NCBI GenBank assembly: GCA_031279305.1
Contig: JAITIS010000114.1
Location: forward strand, 1 to 14,339
Source: Candidatus Margulisiibacteriota bacterium
GTDB lineage: Bacteria; Margulisbacteria; Termititenacia; Termititenacales; Termititenacaceae
Direction: 5' to 3'
DNA length: 14,339 nt
Positions 6,127-12,311 of the stretch are shown piece by piece; the first letter of the stretch is position 1; every line of letters starts with the position of its first letter. The notes under the pieces are model-generated. The model was given only the letters and a program-made list of their open reading frames with translations. It made no database searches and was not told the origin of the DNA. The position numbers and the translations under genes are program-made.

Positions 6127-6284
6127 TATATTATCCCCCGATAACCATCTAATATATCGTCGCCAGAAACAGCTCCAATGTATCGATATTTTTCGTTTAA
6201 TTTGTTTGAAGTTACAAAAACTGAATTATTGCCAACTTGAAATAAATTTAGAATTTTAGTTTTAAGCCAGACGGATAATATAAA
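6126..6284 (-). pseudogene. Start-less reading frame between the two trios, probable gene remnant
   Basis: Minus strand, from just after an in-frame TGA at 6285-6287 to TAA at 6126-6128: 52 sense codons without ATG, GTG, TTG or CTG. The last third reads like real protein, ending YIGAVSGDDILDGYRGII, and the TAA overlaps the ATG of gene 3 as TAATG, a common coupling arrangement. It overlaps the end of gene 4 by 23 bases in another frame. A +1 slip at the gene 4 stop (GCT TAA A) would join the two. Most likely it is the 3' end of a gene whose 5' part was lost when gene 4 was inserted or duplicated. Alternatives are a decayed C-terminal extension of gene 4, or chance in AT-rich DNA. I do not recognise the sequence. 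Confidence 0.4.
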
Positions 6285-6819
6285 TCACCTTGTGGCTGTC
6301 CGGGGTAATATCCAGAGACAACGGCGTGGGCGAGGACTGACCGGCATAACCTACGGTCGCAGTGACCGTGTGGGTATGATTGGCATTTATTTCAAAACCA
6401 AGATCATCTGTATCGCCGCTGCCAGAGCCGAAACGCGTTGATGTATTGTACCCCATAATATCGCCAGTGCCTAAAGCCCAAGATTCTCCCCAGCCAAAAT
6501 TACCTGTCAGATTTTTATCCTGCGCGCTGGTTTGCCCGCTGACACCGTGGCTATGGCTGGGCATATTGTTTACGGTTAGGGTGATTGTCGCGGTGTTGCT
6601 GCCTCCGGTTTGTCCGGCTGTTCCACCGCCGCGGATAAATCCGTCTCTCAAATCCGGGGTTCTTTGGCCATTCACGATCTGGTTGTCGCATTTGTACCAG
6701 CCTTTCAAAGTACTGTTGTCCGTAAAAGAGCCGTGATAAATTAGAATGGTTCCCACCGGAAACATTCTGAGATTGAGCATATCTTCCGCCAGTATTTCCG
6801 CGCCTTTTTCTATGGTCAT
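6262..6819 (-). CDS. Tail-collar-like HxH protein 4 (subfamily B)
   Basis: A 185-residue paralog with the same N-terminal frame (EILAEDMLNLRMFPVGTILIYHG) but an altered core: GWYKCDNQIVNGQRTPDLRDGF, where subfamily A has the shorter NGTPDLTDRF. HxH motifs are at H89/H91 (NMPSHSH) and H148/H150 (NHTH). The middle has DKNLTGNFGWGESWALGTGD, which resembles gene 6 and weakly gene 5, not genes 1-3. The C-terminus (SLDITPDSHKVIYIIRLA) replaces the DNRPxYY motif. It starts two bases after the gene 5 stop; the ribosome binding site is poor, so coupling to gene 5 is likely. Binding-tip role is inferred from the motifs. Confidence 0.66.
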   Translation of the reverse strand: MTIEKGAEILAEDMLNLRMFPVGTILIYHGSFTDNSTLKGWYKCDNQIVNGQRTPDLRDGFIRGGGTAGQTGGSNTATITLTVNNMPSHSHGVSGQTSAQDKNLTGNFGWGESWALGTGDIMGYNTSTRFGSGSGDTDDLGFEINANHTHTVTATVGYAGQSSPTPLSLDITPDSHKVIYIIRLA

Positions 6820-6821
6820 TT

Positions 6822-7436
6822 TTACACCATCTTACGAATATAAATCACAGAATAATATTTAGGCACAGCGCTTACGGAAAAAGAGCCTCCGCCTTTAGCA
6901 ACAGCGCTGCCCGTGACATCGTGTTTGTGATTGATGTCTATAGTAACAGCATAATTATCATAATCAATACTCATAAAACCGTCAACGCCGTCGGCTAAAG
7001 TGTTGCTTATTATACCGCTGCCAATATTATGGTTTGCCTGACTACCGCTGCCAAACAGAAGATGATTTGCATATGGGCCAAAAGGCATAAAACCCCGCAG
7101 ATCTTTGTTTGCGCCGCCAACACTCGGCCCGCTCACTGAGTGTTTGTGCTTAGGCATAGCATTTCCGGGTAAAATTACAGATTTGGTGTTTTGTCCCCCG
7201 TACCTGTCATCCTGCGCAACCGGTCTATCCTCCGTCGAAGTTCCTCGGATAAAACGGTCAGTTAAATTTGGTGTCTTTTTTTCGTTCACGATCTGACCGT
7301 TGCACTGCCACCAGCCGACCAGCGTTTTATTGTCCTCCCAATTTTCTCCGTTCCACATCAGGATGGCGCCCTCTGGCAAGAATGTGAGATTGGTCATATC
7401 GCTGGCCAGAATATAATTGTTTTGGCTAAAAACCAT
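6822..7436 (-). CDS. Tail-collar-like HxH protein 5 (subfamily B)
   Basis: The longest paralog, 204 residues. Core: LPEGAILMWNG, GWWQCNGQIV, then TPNLTDRFIRG. It carries an insertion (about residues 68-80, DRPVAQDDRYGG) before the first HxH at H97/H99 (MPKHKH). The middle between the motifs is the longest of the set (about 70 residues, with KDLRGFMPFGPYANHLLFGS). The second HxH is H170/H172 (INHKH), and the C-terminus is VPKYYSVIYIRK. A good ribosome binding site, aaggtga, precedes the ATG. Two bases separate it from gene 6 on one side and from gene 4 on the other, so 6-5-4 form one transcript. Confidence 0.67.
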   Translation of the reverse strand: MVFSQNNYILASDMTNLTFLPEGAILMWNGENWEDNKTLVGWWQCNGQIVNEKKTPNLTDRFIRGTSTEDRPVAQDDRYGGQNTKSVILPGNAMPKHKHSVSGPSVGGANKDLRGFMPFGPYANHLLFGSGSQANHNIGSGIISNTLADGVDGFMSIDYDNYAVTIDINHKHDVTGSAVAKGGGSFSVSAVPKYYSVIYIRKMV

Positions 7437-7438
7437 AC

Positions 7439-8008
7439 TTAATTCACCTTTTTTATGTAAATAACCGCGTAATACGGCGGCACAGAATTCAGCTTGAAGC
7501 CAGTCCCCGTGCCGGTGCCTTCGTCCGTAGAATCACCGTTAATAGAGGCGCTATCGTGGCCGTGGCGCGCGTCTATATTGGAGCCAATGCTGGGCGCCTC
7601 GCTTTTATCGGTGCCCTTATTATCAGTAACTAATTGACTGACTATCCCGCTGGTTTGGGAAATCTCCCAGGCCTCGCCATAATTAAAATAACCGACTAGG
7701 TTTTTAGCCTGATTATTAGTGTTTTTAGTGGCGCCGGCCGTGCCGCTAAAGCTATGATTGTGGCTGGGAATATTCGCCGCAGTTATAGTGTTTGTTGAAT
7801 TGCCAGTATCGCCCGTGCTGTCCCCGCCGCAAATAAATCTATCCCGCAGGTCAGGCGTTTCGTTTTCCCCGTTGCACTGGTACCAGCCGGGCAGAGTTTC
7901 ATTGTCAACCCAGCCGTCGCCGTCATACATTAAAATCATTCCCCGCGGAAAAAAAGCGCAGTCCAGTATATCCTGCGGAACAATAAGCTCGCCTTGAGCT
8001 ACTGTCAT
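7439..8008 (-). CDS. Tail-collar-like HxH protein 6 (subfamily B)
   Basis: First gene of the array, 189 residues from the chosen ATG at 8008. A GTG at 8038 would add ten residues, but the ATG aligns exactly with the starts of all five other paralogs (M, then eight residues, then V/L, then the xxD(I/M) motif) and has gaggcagg upstream. Core: FPRGMILMYDGDGW, GWYQCNGENE, TPDLRDRFICGG. HxH at H83/H85 (IPSHNH) and H149/H151 (RHGH). The middle contains AKNLVGYFNYGEAWE, shared with gene 4. C-terminus VPPYYAVIYIKKVN. It lies divergent from the XRE regulator, whose upstream palindrome is 86 bases away, so it is the gene best placed to be controlled by that regulator. Confidence 0.68.
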   Translation of the reverse strand: MTVAQGELIVPQDILDCAFFPRGMILMYDGDGWVDNETLPGWYQCNGENETPDLRDRFICGGDSTGDTGNSTNTITAANIPSHNHSFSGTAGATKNTNNQAKNLVGYFNYGEAWEISQTSGIVSQLVTDNKGTDKSEAPSIGSNIDARHGHDSASINGDSTDEGTGTGTGFKLNSVPPYYAVIYIKKVN

Positions 8009-8093
8009 TTTGCCTGCCTCGAAAACATAAACTGCCACCCCTGCTCTAAAAAATCAGTCTCTTTTATTTTTTACCACGCACTGAAAGTTTTTT

Positions 8094-8113
8094 ATATGAC
8101 GTATACGTTATAT
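8094..8113. promoter_or_regulatory. 20-bp palindrome between regulator and array, candidate operator
   Basis: ATATGACGTATACGTTATAT is an inverted repeat with 18 of 20 positions symmetric; the inner ten bases ACGTATACGT are perfect. It lies 46 bases before the regulator start and 86 before gene 6, in the only divergent intergenic space of the module. A dimeric XRE-type protein usually binds such a site next to its own gene, so autoregulation and control of the array are inferred. Confidence 0.55.
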
Positions 8114-8159
8114 CTACCGGTAAAGTTTTATTTTATGTTTTAAGCCAAAGGAAGCATAC

Positions 8160-8399
8160 GTGGCAAAAGCGTTCTCGCCTCACCGGCCTAACTGGGATTT
8201 TTTGCGCAGAGTCGGCATAAAAATCCGGCAGCTACGGGAACAAAAAAATCTAACTATCGAGGAGCTGGCCGATCTGTCCGGCCTCTCCTATAAATATTTG
8301 CAGGAAGTGGAGACCGCCAAATACAGTTTCACCGTTTCCGTATTGCATTCCATCACGCAGGCGCTGGGTATTTCGCTGGCGGATTTTTTCCGGAAATAA
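8160..8399 (+). CDS. Small XRE-family helix-turn-helix regulator
   Basis: The 79-residue product is almost entirely one Cro/C1-type HTH domain (about residues 18-76): IRQLREQKNLTIEELADLSG is helix 1 to 2, LSYKYLQEVETAKYSFTVSV holds the recognition helix and the E-x-(G/A)-K turn, and LHSITQALGISLADFF is the closing helix. There is no extra ligand-binding or dimerisation domain, as in SinR-like or phage-type short repressors. The GTG start has aaaggaag five bases upstream. It is divergent from the six-gene array with a palindrome between them. Its stop is one base from the convergent tldE stop. Binding target and signal are unknown. Confidence 0.88.
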   Translation: MAKAFSPHRPNWDFLRRVGIKIRQLREQKNLTIEELADLSGLSYKYLQEVETAKYSFTVSVLHSITQALGISLADFFRK

Positions 8400-8400
8400 A

Positions 8401-9738
8401 TCACTGGCCTGCCACCAGCATATTGCCGATGAGTATACTGGGCGCGCCGTAATGGCCGGAAAATTCCAAGTCGCGTCCGCAGGATTTAATATTCAATAGC
8501 AGTTCCAGCAGATTGCCGGCGATGGCCATATCCTTGACCGGCGCGGCCAGCCGGCCGCCTGTGATGAGACGCCCGGACGCGCCGAAAGAAAAATCGCCGG
8601 ACACCGGATCAGCCGTATGCAGGCCCATAATATTTTCAATAAGCAGGCCGCGGTCGGCGCTTTTGGCCAGATCCGCGCGGCTGAGTCTGCCCGGCGCAAA
8701 ATACAGATTGGACGGGCCGATCGACGGCTCGGCAAAAATCGAGGCGCGCGCGGCATTGCCCGCGTATGGAACGCCGCATTTGCGCGCGGCAGAGACGTCA
8801 TAGAAATAATCTTTTAGCCGGCCATTTTTGATCAACACGCGCCGGCGCGCCGGCGCGCCCTCGCCGTCATAGAGGAAAGAGCCGCTCCGGGCCGGCAGCA
8901 GGGGATCATCGATCAGAGTCACTTTAGCCGACGCCACCTGCCTGCCCATTTTTCGGCGGAAAAGAGATTTTCGGCGCAGGACATTTTCCGCGCTGAAAAG
9001 CTCGCTTAAGACAGACAAAAAATCTCTAGCCACGGACCGCGTTAATAACAGATCATATCTGCCGGTTTTAACCGGTGCAGCGGAGAGCATACGCACGGCG
9101 CGGGTAGCGGCGGTTCGGCCGATTTTTTCCGGCGAGATCCGGGACGGCGCGGCAGCATAGCAAAAATCATAAGCCGCTTCCATCCGATCTCCTGTTTTCG
9201 CGGCTATTTCCAGCGAGACGCCGCACAAAGTTTTTCTGCCCCGCGCCGCTATGCCTCTGGTGTTCACGATCTCCGTCTCACTTGCCGCGGCAAAAGCTGT
9301 CGACGCTTCCGTGGCGCAGATCCTGCGGTCATATTTATAGGCGGCATTTTCAGCCCGGCGGGCCCAGTCCGCCAGCTGTTTCAGAGACATCCGCGCCGCG
9401 GCGGGGGAATAATTACGGAGATGGGGTAAAGCCTTCCGGGCAGACGCCGCGTCCGGCAAGCCCAGCCATTTATCTTTCGCCGCATAAGCGGCATTTGCGA
9501 CAGCCATATCCACCGCGCGCCGAATATCCTCCTCAGCCAGCGCGGAAGTATAAGCAAACCCGGCGCGCTGGCGGCAAATCACACGCACTGCCAGACCCCG
9601 GTCGCCGGCCGACCCGGCTTTTTCAAGCTCTTGGCGGCGCACCACCACGCTTTCTTCCCGTCCGCTGGCGCAAAAAATTTCCGCCTCATCCGCGCCCTGC
9701 GTTCTGGCATATTCTAAATATTTTTTCAGTTCGTTCAC
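8401..9738 (-). CDS. tldE: Metalloprotease partner subunit TldE (PmbA)
   Basis: TldE pairs with TldD in a soluble heterodimer that degrades unfolded peptides; in E. coli it matures microcin B17 and degrades the antitoxin CcdA. The 445-residue product has the PmbA/TldE layout: an N-terminal A-x-x-Q/GADEAEIF segment, DRGLAVRVICRQRAGFAYTS near residues 45-65, and a C-terminal domain with IDDPLLPARSGSFLYDGEGAP followed by RRVLIKNGRLKDYFYD, and GDFSFGASGRLI. It lacks HExxxH, as expected for the non-catalytic subunit. It starts with GTG overlapping the tldD TGA (GTGA, four bases), so the two are translationally coupled and made together. The RiPP substrate role known elsewhere has no precursor candidate here. 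Confidence 0.93.
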   Translation of the reverse strand: MNELKKYLEYARTQGADEAEIFCASGREESVVVRRQELEKAGSAGDRGLAVRVICRQRAGFAYTSALAEEDIRRAVDMAVANAAYAAKDKWLGLPDAASARKALPHLRNYSPAAARMSLKQLADWARRAENAAYKYDRRICATEASTAFAAASETEIVNTRGIAARGRKTLCGVSLEIAAKTGDRMEAAYDFCYAAAPSRISPEKIGRTAATRAVRMLSAAPVKTGRYDLLLTRSVARDFLSVLSELFSAENVLRRKSLFRRKMGRQVASAKVTLIDDPLLPARSGSFLYDGEGAPARRRVLIKNGRLKDYFYDVSAARKCGVPYAGNAARASIFAEPSIGPSNLYFAPGRLSRADLAKSADRGLLIENIMGLHTADPVSGDFSFGASGRLITGGRLAAPVKDMAIAGNLLELLLNIKSCGRDLEFSGHYGAPSILIGNMLVAGQ

Positions 9739-11096
9739 TTTTGTCCGCCCACTATTATAGAAGGTATGCGCACCGTCGGCTGACCGTCCGAGACCGGCGC
9801 GGCCTGGCCTTTGCCGCAGACGCCGGAAATAAACCGCAGGTCACTGCCGACCCGGTCGATGCTCTGCAAAACAGCTATGCCGCTGCCCACCAGCGTCGCC
9901 CCGCGCGCCGGCCGGCCAATCTCTCCGTCCCGGAGCAGATAGCCTTCCGTAATCTCAAAAACAAAATTGCCGTTAGTCACATCGACCTGACCGCCGCCTA
10001 ATTTTTTCACGAACAGGCCGTTTTCAACCGAGCGGATAATCTGCCGCGGATCGTCCGCGCCGGCGGCTAAATAAGTATTGGTCATCCGCGGCAGCGGCGC
10101 ATAGCGGTAGGATTCGCGGCGCCCGTTGCCGGTGGGCGCGTGGCCGAGCAGGGCGGCGTAGAGCCGGTCGTTCATAAATTTATTGACCCTGCCCCGGTCT
10201 ATTAAAATATTTTTCCGGGCGGGTGTGCCCTCGTCATCACAAAAACTGGAGCCGTACAAACGCGGCAGGGCGCCGTCATCGATGATCGTGACGCATTTGG
10301 GGAATAATTGCTTGCCCAGCGTGTCCGCGAATATCGAAGTTTTTTTATAAATAAAATCCGCCTCCAGCGCGTGGCCGCAGGCTTCGTGGATCATCGTGCC
10401 GCCGGCCTCGCCGCTCAAAACCACCGGCATCGTGCCGGCCGGGGCTTTGTCCGCGGACAAAAGCAGCAGCGCGCGCCGGGCGGCAGTCTCCGCCAGAGCC
10501 GCGGCCTGCCGTTTGTCAAAATCTCCCCAGCCGTCCGTAAAACCGGCGGTCTCATAGCCGGTCTGCATTTCGCCGCGTTTATTTCCGGCTATGCACTGCA
10601 CGAAAAATCTCTGCCTGTCCCGCACGTCCTCGCTCCAGACTCCGTCTGTATTAGCCGCCAGTATCTGCTGGCTGCTCCCGGCCAGCCGCGCCGTCACCTG
10701 ACAGATATTTTTATATTTCCGCGCGGCTTTTTCCGCCGCGGCGAGCAGAGCTATTTTTTCCCGGATAGTCCGGCCGGCGGAATGTCTAGGTTTCGCGCGG
10801 CAAGCAAAACAGCCGGCCCATTTTTGGCTGGCTGTCTTGGCCAGCGCGCTGATCCTTTTGGCCAACTCTAAAATATCGTCCCCGCGCAGGGAATTTACAA
10901 AACCATAATAAGTTTTGCCGCGGTTGATAATCCTAAATCCGCAGCCCGCGTCGATGCCGGAGCGGATGCGCTCCAGCTTGCCATTGTCCAGTCCGGCAGA
11001 AAAAGCGGTTTTGCGCTCCGCAAAAATCTCGGCAAAACTGTGGCCGGCCCGCAGGGCTGTGTCCAGAGCTTTTTTAACCGTGTTTTGCGCCAGCAT
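9735..11096 (-). CDS. tldD: Zinc metalloprotease TldD
   Basis: TldD is the catalytic subunit of the TldD/TldE protease. The 453-residue product has HEACGH at 237-242 (HExxxH, two zinc ligands and the catalytic Glu) in the segment SGEAGGTMIHEACGHALEAD. The third ligand, a Cys in VCGKGQ, stands at 427, 26 residues from the end, as in E. coli TldD. Also visible are IIDDGALPRLYGSSFCDDEG, TPARKNILIDRGRVNKF and VTNGNFVFEITEGYLL. It is slightly shorter than E. coli TldD (481). The ATG follows the stop of the membrane protein by two bases with no strong ribosome binding site, so coupling is likely. Confidence 0.96.
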   Translation of the reverse strand: MLAQNTVKKALDTALRAGHSFAEIFAERKTAFSAGLDNGKLERIRSGIDAGCGFRIINRGKTYYGFVNSLRGDDILELAKRISALAKTASQKWAGCFACRAKPRHSAGRTIREKIALLAAAEKAARKYKNICQVTARLAGSSQQILAANTDGVWSEDVRDRQRFFVQCIAGNKRGEMQTGYETAGFTDGWGDFDKRQAAALAETAARRALLLLSADKAPAGTMPVVLSGEAGGTMIHEACGHALEADFIYKKTSIFADTLGKQLFPKCVTIIDDGALPRLYGSSFCDDEGTPARKNILIDRGRVNKFMNDRLYAALLGHAPTGNGRRESYRYAPLPRMTNTYLAAGADDPRQIIRSVENGLFVKKLGGGQVDVTNGNFVFEITEGYLLRDGEIGRPARGATLVGSGIAVLQSIDRVGSDLRFISGVCGKGQAAPVSDGQPTVRIPSIIVGGQK

Positions 11097-11098
11097 AT

Positions 11099-11767
11099 TT
11101 ACACCAGTTCATTGATGCGGTGGCCGCTTAAAAGCAGCAGCGCCAGACCATAAATATTGAAAACCATACCAAAACCACCGAATAACGGTGTTGCCACGGC
11201 GGCCAGACTGACCGGCAGATATTTGTCCAAAAATGCTGCGCCGATATTAACCAGTATAGACAGCGAAATAAAAAAAGAAAACAGCTGCACACTGCGGCGC
11301 GGTTCGCGGCAAAAATACAGATAGATCAAATAATAAATGCGCGGCGCGGAAACCCCGCTTAAAACATAGACCAGCGGAAAAATCTCCAGCGCAAAACCCA
11401 GCGTCAGCAGAGCCGGAAGGCCCAGCCAGCTGAACCAGCCCAGCCGGCGGAAAAACAGGCCGACCAGCAGAAACAGCGCGGCCAAAAGACCGCTGAAAAT
11501 AAACGCCGGGACATAGCGTTTCACGCTCAAACCCAGAGCTTGGCCGAACAAAAGCGCCGGACGCAAAACTATTTGTCTCGCGCATTCTGCGGTAAAAAGA
11601 TGCACAAAAAGATTGAGCAGACCGGACAGGCCGAGCAGAGCCAGCGCGCCGTAGCCATTTTGCGGCAACCAGCGTTGTCCCGCCCAGGCGAGCAGAAAAT
11701 GGGCGATCATCGCCGGATAGAGCACGGATTTGTCCTGATTGATCAGCTGGAAAATTTTCGTCAGCAT
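11099..11767 (-). CDS. Six-span membrane protein of unknown function
   Basis: I do not recognise this 222-residue protein. It is strongly hydrophobic with about six membrane spans: near residues 14-33, 39-61, 84-106, 111-137, 158-179 and 186-213. There is a positively charged linker (PRRS, about 154-157) between spans 4 and 5. No signal peptide, repeated motif or catalytic residues stand out. It overlaps the end of the RNase HI gene by seven bases and precedes tldD by two, so it belongs to the rnhA-tldD-tldE transcript. A role as membrane partner of the protease, for example in peptide export, is only a guess from context. Confidence 0.75.
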   Translation of the reverse strand: MLTKIFQLINQDKSVLYPAMIAHFLLAWAGQRWLPQNGYGALALLGLSGLLNLFVHLFTAECARQIVLRPALLFGQALGLSVKRYVPAFIFSGLLAALFLLVGLFFRRLGWFSWLGLPALLTLGFALEIFPLVYVLSGVSAPRIYYLIYLYFCREPRRSVQLFSFFISLSILVNIGAAFLDKYLPVSLAAVATPLFGGFGMVFNIYGLALLLLSGHRINELV

Positions 11768-12153
11768 CTGCGGTCTATCGCCTCATTGACCAGCCGATCG
11801 GCTTCTTTGTTCTGCGCGCGCGGGATATGGGACAGGGAAAATTTTTTTAAGCGCGCGATATAGGCCGTAGCCTGCGCAAATAATTTTTTTAATTTCACGT
11901 CTTTTACTTTGTACTGGCCACCAATCTGCTTAACCATTAGCTCGCTGTCGGCAAAAATTTCCAGCTCACTGTACCCCAGCTCCAACGCTTTTTGCAGGAG
12001 CAAAAGCAGAGCCGTGTATTCCGCCACATTGTTGGTTGTCTCGCCCAGATATTTACTGATTGTAAAAGGCCGCGCGCCGGCCAACACAGCCCCGGAGCCG
12101 GCCGGCCCCGGATTGCCCCGCGCGCCGCCATCCACAAAACCAATGCCCTTCAT
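11761..12153 (-). CDS. rnhA: Ribonuclease HI family protein
   Basis: RNase HI cuts the RNA strand of RNA-DNA hybrids using two metal ions. From the ATG at 12153 the product is 130 residues and has the full DEDD set: D8 in FVDGGARGNPGPAG, E45 in NNVAEYTALL, D69 in FADSELMVKQ and D119 in NKEADRLVN, with H109 on the preceding loop. This is the short RNase HI type (related to Bacillus YpdQ and archaeal forms) without the E. coli basic protrusion. The frame is open upstream to 12372, but that part only reads through the transporter end, so it is not used. There is no Shine-Dalgarno; a TGTTACAAT box ends seven bases before the ATG, which suggests a leaderless message. Confidence 0.9.
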   Translation of the reverse strand: MKGIGFVDGGARGNPGPAGSGAVLAGARPFTISKYLGETTNNVAEYTALLLLLQKALELGYSELEIFADSELMVKQIGGQYKVKDVKLKKLFAQATAYIARLKKFSLSHIPRAQNKEADRLVNEAIDRRC

Positions 12154-12160
12154 AAAGAGG

Positions 12161-12169
12161 ATTGTAACA
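12161..12169 (-). promoter_or_regulatory. Extended -10 element of the rnhA operon, candidate leaderless promoter
   Basis: Minus strand TGTTACAAT fits the extended -10 form TGnTATAAT with one mismatch. The rnhA ATG begins eight bases after its last T, at the usual transcription start distance. No good -35 box is seen. A 7-bp inverted repeat (12166-12172 with 12181-12187, loop of eight) overlaps the upstream part of the box and could be an operator. Confidence 0.45.
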
Positions 12170-12218
12170 TTTATTCCGGCAAATGTTCGCGGCTCAGAAT
12201 TAGGCGGTTCGCCGCGCT

Positions 12219-12311
12219 TTATTTCCGCAGCACCCGCCAAAAACAATAAACCGTCAGCCCGATAATGGTCAGCCAAGAAACGAGAAATAAAACAAACCCG
12301 TAAATATTCAT
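12219..12311 (-). CDS. 30-residue single-span protein, probable small subunit of the symporter
   Basis: Minus strand ATG at 12311 overlaps the transporter TGA (ATGA) and runs 30 codons to TAA. The product starts MNIYGFVLFLVSWLTIIGLT, continues with VYCFWR, and ends in a short basic tail (R, R, K): one membrane span of about 20 residues. The G-rich end of the transporter gene supplies a ribosome binding site. Small one-span partners encoded directly after NSS-family symporters are known, the reference being MetS beside MetP of Corynebacterium, where both are needed for methionine uptake. Size, topology, W...G-x-x-x-Y-C-F pattern and overlap all fit that class. It is too short for most gene finders. 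Identity as MetS-like is inferred. Confidence 0.72.
   Translation of the reverse strand: MNIYGFVLFLVSWLTIIGLTVYCFWRVLRK

Noticed and set aside
7439..8038. GTG start at 8038 for collar-like gene 6
   Set aside because: All six paralogs align to start at the same position; the ATG at 8006-8008 matches that position and has its own ribosome binding site.
4458..8399. Diversity-generating retroelement
   Set aside because: No reverse transcriptase, no template/variable repeat pair with adenine-biased changes, and the variable parts lie in the middle of the proteins, not at the C-terminus.
4458..8399. Prophage or phage tail region
   Set aside because: No integrase, terminase, capsid, sheath, tube, baseplate or lysis gene is in the window; only collar-like genes and one regulator are visible.
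9282..10001. Long plus-strand open frame of 239 codons across the tldD/tldE junction
   Set aside because: It is antisense to two clearly conserved genes, is rich in Pro, Arg and His as expected from a G+C-rich shadow frame, and has no family motif.
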